Below, piece by piece: positions 7,900-16,171 of a stretch of DNA of 47,356 bases (within the stretch, counting starts at the first letter, position 1; each line of letters begins with the position of its first letter). The translations under genes were made by a program, and so were the position numbers. The notes beneath the pieces were generated by a model. The model made no database searches, was not told where the DNA came from, and saw only the letters and a list, made by a program, of their open reading frames with translations. This stretch comes from Tissierellales bacterium. Its GTDB lineage: Bacteria > Bacillota > Clostridia > Tissierellales > VENL01. Location of the stretch: the NCBI GenBank assembly GCA_028280805.1, contig JANQLB010000002.1:1-47356 (forward strand). The letters run 5' to 3'.

Positions 7900-8742
7900 T
7901 TAAAAGAAAAATTTCTTAGTTCCATCAGAAAACTTTATTCTCCATGCGGGTATTGCTTGACCTTTCATTGCATTTTTAGGGTTAACATATTGATAATCAT
8001 AGTTTACACTAAAATAATAACATAAATCTATATCTGTTATAGTCTTTCCCATAACGTCTATTTTAGATATCAATCTAAGTAAAACATTAGGCGCTGAGCT
8101 AATCGAAAAGTTACTATCAGTTACCTCTTTTGTTTCCAGCCAATATCGTTCAAATGCTATAACGCCAGTATTATTTATATTAAATTTCATATATGTTTCC
8201 TCTACAAATCTACCATTATATATTTTTATATATTCAAGATAATGAGTTTTCGTCATGGGGTTATAGTCATAATCTCCAAGTTTAAAATCGTCAGTACGAA
8301 AAGCTTTATCTTTAAGAAAGTTTTCTACAATTAACTTTAATTGACTCTCACTTAAGTTGTTATATTTTTCTTCTGAGTTGTTAAATGTGTATAAAAGCTT
8401 TCTATTATTATCAAAAACAGTTAATTCTTCGTCTCCAGATTTAAAGACCTTTTTATTATATTTTTCATCTTTTTCATCGTATTTCCCTAAAAAAATCATA
8501 GCTAATTCCTGTGGATTATAGACCTCATATTCAACAGTTAATTTTGGTAAGGATGGAGCGTCTAATGGAATTTCAGCTATTACATTTATATTCTTTTCTA
8601 ATAACTTTGCTTTAACATCTTCAATAAATTCTTTATTAAAAGTCTCATCTATGTCTTTATTCTCAACTAAAACATACCCTAAAATTAAATTAGTGATAAT
8701 AAAGGCAATAATTAGAATACTCTTTGCTTTTGACCAGTCCAT
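7900..8742 (-). CDS. yycI: WalK-regulating membrane protein YycI
   Basis: YycI is a bitopic membrane protein that, with YycH, tunes the kinase WalK by transmembrane contact. The protein begins MDWSKAKSILIIAFIITNLIL, the typical YycI start, with a single membrane helix (about residues 7-28) followed by an extracytoplasmic domain ending in AWRIKFSDGTKKFFF, as in the family. The start at 8742 is preferred over one 18 bases upstream because ggtgaag lies at the right distance. It is 280 residues long and follows yycH. Confidence 0.88.
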   Translation of the reverse strand: MDWSKAKSILIIAFIITNLILGYVLVENKDIDETFNKEFIEDVKAKLLEKNINVIAEIPLDAPSLPKLTVEYEVYNPQELAMIFLGKYDEKDEKYNKKVFKSGDEELTVFDNNRKLLYTFNNSEEKYNNLSESQLKLIVENFLKDKAFRTDDFKLGDYDYNPMTKTHYLEYIKIYNGRFVEETYMKFNINNTGVIAFERYWLETKEVTDSNFSISSAPNVLLRLISKIDVMGKTITDIDLCYYFSVNYDYQYVNPKNAMKGQAIPAWRIKFSDGTKKFFF

Positions 8743-8793
8743 AGATTCTTCACCATCCAAGGTAATCTAATTTATTATCCCCCATTTAAGTCC

Positions 8794-10236
8794 TCAATCT
8801 AAATTTGTCCCCTCATAAGCATCAAATATAAAAGTAATTCCATCTATTTCTATAACCCAAACCGGTATAAGAGTTAATCCTAAATCACTAGAAATCCTTT
8901 TTGTTCTAGTTTTGTAATAAGCTAAATATGAATTGTCTATAAAAGATAAAATATCAATCTGAGTTTCAGCTATATCTTCCTCATTTAATTTGTTTTTTTG
9001 AATATATTTACTTCTTATAAGTTCATAATTGATTTTATTATCTATTATTTGAGTTGGTGATAACATATCATCATTTGCTTGGTTGATATTTAACGGTATC
9101 AAATTTAATCTAACTAATCTTTTATAAGATTTAACATAATCATTAAAAACTTCTATCTCAATAGGAGCTTCCATAGAATGATCATCGTTTAACATTATCT
9201 GTGCTTGTGAAATTTTGTACATAAATCTAAATCTATATCCTTTACTATCTTCAAACTCTATAGGTTCAATTGATTTTAAATATGAATTTTCAGGCCAGCC
9301 TAAACGCTTGGTAATGAAATTAATTGCTGTATTTAAGCTCTTATATAGTTCTCGATTTCTTACCGGCTCATGATTTAGATTTGAATACTCTAACATACCA
9401 TCTTGATAAATTTTTAATACTTCTTCATTATAAACATATATGATTGAACCATTTGATTCTACAAACGGTCTTGCATATTCTAAATTATTAAAAAAATTCC
9501 TAGCAATTGAATCAACAGATTTGTTATCTATATCAATTTCACTTTTTACAACAATTTTAGGCAAACTATATTTCATTTTAGTTGGTATAAATTCATGATT
9601 GTCAATTTCAGGGAACGCGTAACTTATTGCAAAGAATTCAGTTGGATTTTCTTTTCTTATAGCATTTATCGTTTTTCTTATATTACTAATTTCTGATTCT
9701 AGTTTATTTGCGTTTTCCAAATCACTTATCTTTAAATGTATATCTCCATTACTAAAAACAATAAAAGGTTCTTTTCCTAAACTAATGTGTATATTATTTG
9801 CTTGTTCTATTTCATTATAAACAGAGCTGGGTATATTAATATCTAATGTCTTAGACAATAGATATATGTGTAATTTTTCAGAAAAAAAATAGTCTAAAGA
9901 TAGACTTTCTCTATATTTATTAAGTTCGTCACTCTCAATTATTTGGCTTATATAATTATTATCTTTAAATATATTTACAATTAAAGATCTTCCTTTTTCC
10001 CATAATTCATGCTCATTGTCATTATATAGTACAGTGTGTTTATTACCAAAGTTTATTAGATACCTCTCAGGGGACACTATATTAGAAAATATATCTTTAG
10101 AATCTATATAATATACTTCGTCTGCAAAGGAAGGAAGAAAACTCTCAGGAAGCTCTATCCAGATTTGATTAGCTAGAAAAATACTAACCATAAAAAGACT
10201 AATTAGTATAGCTGTTTTTATTCTTTCTTTGGTCAT
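8794..10236 (-). CDS. yycH: WalK-regulating membrane protein YycH
   Basis: A 480-residue protein with one N-terminal membrane helix (about residues 8-24, IKTAILISLFMVSIFLAN) and a long extracytoplasmic part. It lies directly upstream of yycI and ends in a segment resembling the YycI C-terminus (LIPVWVIEIDGITFIFDAY), as expected of the YycH family. In Bacillus and Staphylococcus, YycH with YycI modulates WalK activity. Identification rests on position plus this architecture; sequence conservation in the family is low. Confidence 0.85.
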   Translation of the reverse strand: MTKERIKTAILISLFMVSIFLANQIWIELPESFLPSFADEVYYIDSKDIFSNIVSPERYLINFGNKHTVLYNDNEHELWEKGRSLIVNIFKDNNYISQIIESDELNKYRESLSLDYFFSEKLHIYLLSKTLDINIPSSVYNEIEQANNIHISLGKEPFIVFSNGDIHLKISDLENANKLESEISNIRKTINAIRKENPTEFFAISYAFPEIDNHEFIPTKMKYSLPKIVVKSEIDIDNKSVDSIARNFFNNLEYARPFVESNGSIIYVYNEEVLKIYQDGMLEYSNLNHEPVRNRELYKSLNTAINFITKRLGWPENSYLKSIEPIEFEDSKGYRFRFMYKISQAQIMLNDDHSMEAPIEIEVFNDYVKSYKRLVRLNLIPLNINQANDDMLSPTQIIDNKINYELIRSKYIQKNKLNEEDIAETQIDILSFIDNSYLAYYKTRTKRISSDLGLTLIPVWVIEIDGITFIFDAYEGTNLD

Positions 10237-10271
10237 TTATATCATCTCCAAAAACAATTAACAATATATTC

Positions 10272-11084
10272 TTAGTTTTCTTCTTCATTTTGGTTAGTAT
10301 CATTCTGTAAAGAATTCTCTTGAATATCATCTATAACATCTATAACATCTTCATTGTCTAAATTGTCTTTTGTGCATTCTGTTTTTGGTATTTTATCTGA
10401 TTTGAGAAAACTTTCTATCTCTTCTTGCTCAAAAACTTTTTCAATATTGTTAAGAATACCCATATTATCTATTCCTTCAATAAATTTTTCTGCTTTAGAA
10501 GGGTCATTGACGTAGATGTATATAATCTTTAGATCATCTGAGCCTTCTATATATATTTTAATCTTATTAAATCCTATTTTTAATTCCAGTTCTTTAGCAA
10601 AATATCCAAGAGCTCCAACTTCAATTTCACTAACTACAGGTGGTAGATAAATGTCCTCTTTTATTTGATTTTCTTTAGTATTCATTTCATTTTCTTCAGT
10701 ACTTAGTTCATATCCTTCAGTATCCAGCTCATATTCTTTAGTATTCATTTCATTTTCTTCAGTTTCTAGTTGTGCTGGATTCCAAAAGTCAGTATCATAT
10801 AAGCTAAAATTATAAGTATTAAAAATACTAGGAGTTGAATATACCTCAACTATAACTTTACTTCCCTGTGGTGCAACTCCAGAAAGTAATACAATTCTAT
10901 CTGAAATTCTTCCACTTTCAGGCTTGTATATCTCTAACTGTCTTTTTAAACTAACGTTAATTTCATCTATGTTTTCTAAGCTTATTGGATTTTCTTCATC
11001 GGTAACTATATGACTATATGAAACAGATCCGCTGGCACTTACTAAAACAAGTACTATCGTAACTGCTATTACCTTTTTGAACAT
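10272..11084 (-). CDS. Secreted protein of unknown function with heptad repeats
   Basis: The 270-residue product begins with a signal peptide or anchor (MFKKVIAVTIVLVLVSASGSVSYS). A predicted beta-rich section (about 60-100) reads RIVLLSGVAPQGSKVIVEVYS, reminiscent of an Ig-like or adhesion-type fold. It is interrupted by four exact-length heptads at residues 110-137 (ENEMNTK, EYELDTE, GYELSTE, ENEMNTK) and closes with a very acidic, asparagine-rich tail. No known family was recognised. It sits between walK and yycH, a place with no gene in Bacillus, so it may be an extracytoplasmic input or accessory to WalK. Co-transcription is likely (35 bp to yycH). Confidence 0.7.
   Translation of the reverse strand: MFKKVIAVTIVLVLVSASGSVSYSHIVTDEENPISLENIDEINVSLKRQLEIYKPESGRISDRIVLLSGVAPQGSKVIVEVYSTPSIFNTYNFSLYDTDFWNPAQLETEENEMNTKEYELDTEGYELSTEENEMNTKENQIKEDIYLPPVVSEIEVGALGYFAKELELKIGFNKIKIYIEGSDDLKIIYIYVNDPSKAEKFIEGIDNMGILNNIEKVFEQEEIESFLKSDKIPKTECTKDNLDNEDVIDVIDDIQENSLQNDTNQNEEEN
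10674..10757 (-). repeat. Four tandem 21-bp in-frame repeats
   Basis: Four 21-bp units encode ENEMNTK, EYELDTE, GYELSTE and ENEMNTK in the secreted protein between walK and yycH. Unit length is a multiple of three, so unit gain or loss would keep the frame. Confidence 0.8.
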
Positions 11085-11164
11085 TTCTAATCCTCCTCAG
11101 ATATATCTCTAATCTTACATTTATAATTATACAACAGTATTATTACAGATATATTACAGTGGAA

Positions 11165-12991
11165 TTAAAATTGAATTACAGTGCTTAACTGCACTGGAAG
11201 TATTATATCTACTTCCGTTCCGATTTTATATTTGCTCCTAATCTTAATATTTCCTCCATGATGCTCTACTATTTGTTTAGCAATAGAAAGACCAAGACCT
11301 GTGCCTCCAAGTTCTCTTGACCTTGCTTTATCAACTCTATAAAACCTTTCAAATATTCTACCAATATCATTTTCAGGTATTCCTATTCCATTATCTTTAA
11401 CAGTAATAATTACATTATCGTTATCCAACCTTGCAAATATATCAATTTTACCTGATACAGGAGTATATTTTATAGCATTACTTATTACGTTTAATATAAC
11501 TTGTTCTAAGCGATCCTTATCACCAACAACATTTGGCATTTCTTCCTTAATAGTCAGATTTAAAGACTGCATTTTTTCATCTGCCGATATTTTCATTTTA
11601 AAAAATGAATCCTTTAATAACTCCTCAACACACAACGAAGTTTTGTTCCATTTTGTCTGTTTATAATCTAAGTTAGATAACTGTAATAAATCTTTTACTA
11701 TTCTATCCATCCTATCACATTCACTGTTTATAACATCTAAAAACTGATAAGATAACTTTTCATTGTCTAATCCATTTTCAATAAGGGTTTCTGCATAGCT
11801 CTTAATTGTTGTAATTGGAGTCTTTAGTTCATGAGAAACATTCGCTACAAATTCTTTTCTCATATTTTCTAGCTTCTGCTGTTCAGTTACATCTTGTAAT
11901 ACAATAATTAATCCTCCAATTTCATTATTTTTATTTCTAAATGAAGCAAATTTAACTCTGTAAACAGAAGAGGCTATTTCTATTAAATGACTTCCTTTCC
12001 ATCTATTCACCCGTTGAATATATTGTAATGTAAGTTTTGGATTATAGTTTACAAAAACTTCATCATATTTTTTTATGTTTATATCTTCTTCTGTAATATT
12101 TAATATCTTCATTGCAACAATATTGGCATGTATGATATCACCGTTAACATTAACTGCAATAACTCCATCTGCCATGTACTTGAAAATAGTGTCAAGCTTA
12201 CTTTTTTCTCTATAAACTTCTGACATAGTTTTTTTTAGTTTTAAGGTTAAGTAATTAAACATACTGGCTAGTTGACCAATCTCATCACTTGATTTAACTT
12301 CTACCACTTGATCAAAATTTCCTTTAGCCATACTAGCAGCTTTTACAGTAACATCCTTAATAGGTCCAGTTATACTATTAGCAATAAAAAAACCTAAAAG
12401 AACTGTAATAAGTAAAGCCAGAAATGTGGCACTTGTTAAAATTTCTTTAGAATCATTAAGAGTATTGTGCATATCATTAAGTTTTGAAGTAACGTAAATA
12501 ATGCCTTTAACTTGACCTACTTCATTTTCAACAGGATATGCTAAATGCTTAATCATATTAACTTTATCATTTTTAATTATTTTTTCGCCCTTTAAAGCAT
12601 TGTATATAATATCTTCTCTTAAAACTCCATACTCATATGCATTTTTTCCAATGATGTTATCAAAATTAGATTCATTGCTTCTATCTGCTGCAATAATTTC
12701 TGGCATATCTGGAATTTTTGAGTTGTAAATTATATAAAGCTTTTCAGAAGAGTCTATTGATAACTGAGTAACCGTGCCTTTGATTTCATCTTTAACTTTT
12801 CCCCAGTCATCACTTGAAATTGCACTTGATATTTGAAAAAGAGTTTTAATAAGAGATTCCATATTTTTTGTGATTTGATTTTCTAGATTTTCCTGAAATT
12901 TTTCTACTATAAAAACTCCTACTATTACCATAGCAATAAATACTAATAAAAAATAAATGGTAATAAATTTCCATCTTATACTCTTGAACAT
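11165..12991 (-). CDS. walK: Sensor histidine kinase WalK (VicK)
   Basis: WalK senses the state of the cell wall and phosphorylates WalR. Domains in order: membrane helix 1 (about 9-30), an extracytoplasmic sensor domain (31-185), membrane helix 2 (about 187-207), HAMP (205-255), PAS (265-370), HisKA with the phospho-accepting H387 in NVSHELKTP, and the HATPase domain with NVISNAIKYTP, DNGIGIPE and GGTGLGLSIAKQIVEHHGG. The 608 residues are typical. It follows walR with a 4-bp gap and starts the yycH-yycI-murA-walJ-htrA run. Confidence 0.96.
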   Translation of the reverse strand: MFKSIRWKFITIYFLLVFIAMVIVGVFIVEKFQENLENQITKNMESLIKTLFQISSAISSDDWGKVKDEIKGTVTQLSIDSSEKLYIIYNSKIPDMPEIIAADRSNESNFDNIIGKNAYEYGVLREDIIYNALKGEKIIKNDKVNMIKHLAYPVENEVGQVKGIIYVTSKLNDMHNTLNDSKEILTSATFLALLITVLLGFFIANSITGPIKDVTVKAASMAKGNFDQVVEVKSSDEIGQLASMFNYLTLKLKKTMSEVYREKSKLDTIFKYMADGVIAVNVNGDIIHANIVAMKILNITEEDINIKKYDEVFVNYNPKLTLQYIQRVNRWKGSHLIEIASSVYRVKFASFRNKNNEIGGLIIVLQDVTEQQKLENMRKEFVANVSHELKTPITTIKSYAETLIENGLDNEKLSYQFLDVINSECDRMDRIVKDLLQLSNLDYKQTKWNKTSLCVEELLKDSFFKMKISADEKMQSLNLTIKEEMPNVVGDKDRLEQVILNVISNAIKYTPVSGKIDIFARLDNDNVIITVKDNGIGIPENDIGRIFERFYRVDKARSRELGGTGLGLSIAKQIVEHHGGNIKIRSKYKIGTEVDIILPVQLSTVIQF

Positions 12992-12995
12992 AATA

Positions 12996-13685
12996 TTATG
13001 CCCTCCTAAAATAATACCCTATACCTCTCTTAGTCAGGACGTACTTATATCCTTTTGAATCATCTTCTATCTTTTCTCTTAATCTTCTAATTGTGACGTC
13101 AACGGTTCTTATATCACCATAATATTCATATCCCCAAACCTCTTCAAGAAGCTTTTCTCTTGTAAAAACCTGTTCTGCTCTCGTAGCAAGAAATTTTAAC
13201 AGCTCAAACTCCCTCATAGTTAAATTAAGAGGTTTTTCATTTTTTCTTACTTCATATTTATTAATATCAATAACAAGATTATTTGAAACTATTAAATCTG
13301 TATTAGAATTAGTCGTAACAATTTCTGTTCTTCTTAAATTAGCCTTCACTCTTGCAATTAACTCTCTCATACTAAAAGGTTTAGTTATATAGTCATCAGC
13401 TCCAAGCTCTAATCCTAAAACCTTATCAACCTCTTCTTCTTTTGCAGTTAACATAAGTATTGGTATATTTAATTTACTCCGTATTTCTTTTAAGACCTGA
13501 AATCCGTCTTTTTTAGGCAGCATAACATCTAATAACATAAGGTCTACTTTTATTTCTAAAGCTTTTTTTACAGCTTGTTCACCGTCGTATGCTAAAGTTG
13601 TATTATATCCTTCTTTTTCAAGATTAAATTTTAATATATCAGCAATAGGCTTTTCGTCATCTACAATCAATACTGTCTTATCCAA
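12996..13685 (-). CDS. walR: OmpR-family response regulator WalR (VicR)
   Basis: WalR is an essential DNA-binding regulator of murein hydrolase genes. The receiver domain carries the acidic pair D9/D10, the phosphorylation site D53 (LLDVMLPKKDG) and K102-type lysine in DYITKPFS. The winged helix C-terminal half has RTVDVTIRRLREKIE and ends GIGYYFRRA. Length 229 is typical. The start codon is TTG (13685), supported by gaggtg upstream and by the family-typical beginning MDKTVLIVDD. It is the first gene of the minus-strand wall locus; about 220 bp lie upstream. Confidence 0.97.
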   Translation of the reverse strand: MDKTVLIVDDEKPIADILKFNLEKEGYNTTLAYDGEQAVKKALEIKVDLMLLDVMLPKKDGFQVLKEIRSKLNIPILMLTAKEEEVDKVLGLELGADDYITKPFSMRELIARVKANLRRTEIVTTNSNTDLIVSNNLVIDINKYEVRKNEKPLNLTMREFELLKFLATRAEQVFTREKLLEEVWGYEYYGDIRTVDVTIRRLREKIEDDSKGYKYVLTKRGIGYYFRRA

Positions 13686-13905
13686 TATTTCTCACCTCAT
13701 CAACTTATTTCATAATATAATTTAAGATAGAATATCATTTATTAATATATTCGTTGCATATAATGCTTTTTCCTCTAAAATATATCTAAATAATATTTCC
13801 AATATTTTAATTGATACCGATACTTCATCTTTAACTATTTATTTTTTACACATATATTTAATCTTAATATACTATAATTAATAGTTAATCATATGCTAAT
13901 AAACA

Positions 13906-14724
13906 TTACTCTATATCTTTAAGATTAACCTTTAATACGATTTTTGTAGACTTTGAAATACTTTTACCTTCTCCTAAAGTATCTAGTAGTAATATTAACT
14001 TATCAAATCCCCAAGTTTCTGAAATTTTCTTTACAATTTCAAAAGATTTTCTATAGGATAAATATGGACTAATATTATGAAAGTCATTGTTTAACTTTTC
14101 AATTGTTATATCTTCGTGCTCTTTAAGAGTTTTTCCCCATTCAAATCCCGTAGTTTTATATTCTGTATATAAAGCAATTCCTTCAGTTAACCACATTGGA
14201 TAATTACCCTGGGTTTTTTCATCCACAATTAAATGTACAAATTCATGTACTACCGGTCCTTTCTTCTCGTAAATTTTATTAAAATCATCTTTTGTGTTAA
14301 TCCATAATTTAGGAGATAAGATGCTTATAACTCCACTATAATACACTCCTAATGGCGGATTATTTTTTCTCAGCTTTACATTTTCTAAAAGCTTATCACC
14401 ATCACTATATATTACAATATTAATTTTATCTTTTGGATAATAGTTGAATTTTGTGCAGATTTCATCGTAATATTTATTCATTATTTCTTCTGTCTGCTTT
14501 GCAATATCTATATCTTCATGTCTATTATATCTAATTATATATCTATCTGATTCTAGTTTGTAGTACTCTTTTACATAACTTATCATTCTTCTTTGTTCTA
14601 TATTTTTTACTAAAATATAGAACTCTCTAGTAATAGGGTCATGAAAAGATATGCCTATTATTGTCACAATGAATAATAGTGATAGTATCAACAATAAATT
14701 TTTCTTATTTTTTAATATGTGCAT
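13906..14724 (-). CDS. Membrane-anchored peptidase MA-like gluzincin
   Basis: A hydrophobic N-terminus (about residues 8-26) gives a signal anchor; the rest is extracytoplasmic. A zinc-peptidase motif HEFVH (160-164) is followed 17 residues later by E181 in MWLTEGIALYTEY, the classical gluzincin arrangement of the peptidase-MA family. At 272 residues it is a compact single-domain protein. Its substrate is unknown. The Shine-Dalgarno sequence (aaaggggg) lies in one arm of a strong hairpin upstream. It is divergent from the subtilisin gene. Confidence 0.78.
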   Translation of the reverse strand: MHILKNKKNLLLILSLLFIVTIIGISFHDPITREFYILVKNIEQRRMISYVKEYYKLESDRYIIRYNRHEDIDIAKQTEEIMNKYYDEICTKFNYYPKDKINIVIYSDGDKLLENVKLRKNNPPLGVYYSGVISILSPKLWINTKDDFNKIYEKKGPVVHEFVHLIVDEKTQGNYPMWLTEGIALYTEYKTTGFEWGKTLKEHEDITIEKLNNDFHNISPYLSYRKSFEIVKKISETWGFDKLILLLDTLGEGKSISKSTKIVLKVNLKDIE

Positions 14725-14770
14725 ATGGTATCCCCCTTTATTACTATATGTATATGCAAAGGGGTATCCT
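14721..14770 (-). promoter_or_regulatory. SD-sequestering hairpin or pseudoknot
   Basis: In the 5' leader of the gluzincin gene, CCCCTTT can pair with AAAGGGG, which is the ribosome binding site. The loop also contains TGCATAT, complementary to ATATGCA that covers the start codon, so both pairings together would form an H-type pseudoknot. The folding is inferred by eye. Confidence 0.4.
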
Positions 14771-14865
14771 CATTATATCATTATGTTATGTAAACTTCAC
14801 TGGTAATTTTTTATCACCTTTTGACTTTTTAGTGCATAGATTAAATCATAGGTAGGTGAATTGTA

Positions 14866-16140
14866 ATGATGAGAAAAACTCAAAAAATATGTCCAATTTT
14901 AAGTGCAAAACTTCTTTCAAAATCAAAGGAAGAAGTTCCTGTGATTGTCAGTGTGAAAGATAAAGATTCAAATAATCTCAGCAATAAAGTGTTTGGAATG
15001 TCAGGACGTGTAAAATATAACCTACCCCTCGTAGGTGGAGTAGCATGTAATATGAATATAAAGGATGTAGCAGAATTATCTCGTGATTCTAATATAGACT
15101 ATATATGCTTTGATTCAAAGGTTTTTGCTTTATTAGATATAGGAACTAAATCCATAGGTTGCCAAATTCCATATACAGAGGGATATAAAGGTGAGGGAGT
15201 AACTATAGCAGTTATTGACACTGGAGTTGCTCCTCATAGTGATTTAACAAAACCTAAAAACCGAATTGTAGGATTTAAAGATTTTGTAAACAATAAGAAT
15301 AGACCTTATGATGATAACGGACATGGAACTCATGTAGCAGGTATAATTGCATCTAATGGTTACTCATCTAATGGAAAATTTTCTGGTGTCGCTCCAGAGG
15401 CTAATATATTGGCAATAAAAGCATTAGATGAAGAAGGTAGTGGAAGTACTTCAGACATCATTTCTGCTATACAATGGGTTATAGAAACTAAAGACGTGTA
15501 TAATACTAAAATTTTGAATCTGTCTTTAGGTACTCCTGTAACAGATCCATACTCCTCAGATCCATTGGTAAAGGCATGTAATGAAGCGATAAGTGCTGGA
15601 ATAACAGTTATTGTTGCAGCTGGTAATAGTGGTCCATCAAGTAAAACTATACTTTCTCCAGGTAATGGTCCTAATGTAATAACAGTTGGAGCTGTTGATG
15701 ATAATAAGACAATAGAAATTGATGATGATGTAATAGCCCCATTTTCAAGCAGAGGACCAACAAAAGAAGGATTTAAGAAACCAGATGTTGTTGCTCCTGG
15801 AGTAGACATAACATCTCTTTCTAATACTAAGCTTGATGGTTACAAATCTCTTAGCGGAACCTCTATGGCCACACCTTTTGTGTCTGGATCAGCTGCTCTA
15901 TTATTTAATAAAAATAAAAGATTAAGACCATCTTCAATAAAATCAAATCTAATGAATAATTGTATTAGCTTAAATGATAATTATAATAATCAAGGAACCG
16001 GAATAATCTCTTTAGATAAACTCTTTAATGGTAAAATTAAAGAATCAGCTCATGTAAATCAAACTGCAACTAATAATGTATTTAATGAAAGCATTATAAT
16101 AATAATATTGGTATTATTACTTCTATGTTGGTGTATTTAA
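14866..16140 (+). CDS. Subtilisin-family (S8) serine protease with C-terminal membrane tail
   Basis: The catalytic triad is clear: D118 (AVIDTGV), H153 (NGHGTHVAG) and S333 (SGTSMATPF), with the oxyanion asparagine N254 (AAGNSG). The first hundred residues resemble a propeptide of the inhibitor I9 type. There is no signal peptide (MMRKTQKICPILS), yet the protein ends with a hydrophobic segment (SIIIIILVLLLLCWCI) that could anchor it by the tail. Total length is 424. Similar AprX-like intracellular subtilases lack the tail. It is divergent from the gluzincin gene and convergent with the M23 gene. The ATG at 14866 follows aggtg; the next ATG (14869) is equally possible. Confidence 0.9.
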   Translation: MMRKTQKICPILSAKLLSKSKEEVPVIVSVKDKDSNNLSNKVFGMSGRVKYNLPLVGGVACNMNIKDVAELSRDSNIDYICFDSKVFALLDIGTKSIGCQIPYTEGYKGEGVTIAVIDTGVAPHSDLTKPKNRIVGFKDFVNNKNRPYDDNGHGTHVAGIIASNGYSSNGKFSGVAPEANILAIKALDEEGSGSTSDIISAIQWVIETKDVYNTKILNLSLGTPVTDPYSSDPLVKACNEAISAGITVIVAAGNSGPSSKTILSPGNGPNVITVGAVDDNKTIEIDDDVIAPFSSRGPTKEGFKKPDVVAPGVDITSLSNTKLDGYKSLSGTSMATPFVSGSAALLFNKNKRLRPSSIKSNLMNNCISLNDNYNNQGTGIISLDKLFNGKIKESAHVNQTATNNVFNESIIIIILVLLLLCWCI

Positions 16141-16141
16141 A

Positions 16142-16171
16142 AAATAAAGCGACCTGATGGCCGCTTTATTT
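16142..16171. terminator. Bidirectional terminator between subtilisin and M23 genes
   Basis: aaataaagcg pairs with cgctttattt across a 10-nt loop, with A- and T-rich flanks on both sides. It lies between two convergent genes. Confidence 0.85.

Noticed and set aside
13686..13905. WalR binding boxes upstream of walR
   Set aside because: No TGTWAH direct repeat with 5-bp spacing could be found by eye on either strand.
15360..15809. Minus-strand reading frame of 149 codons opposite the subtilisin gene
   Set aside because: It is the antisense of a well-conserved catalytic domain, has no ribosome binding site and no family resemblance.
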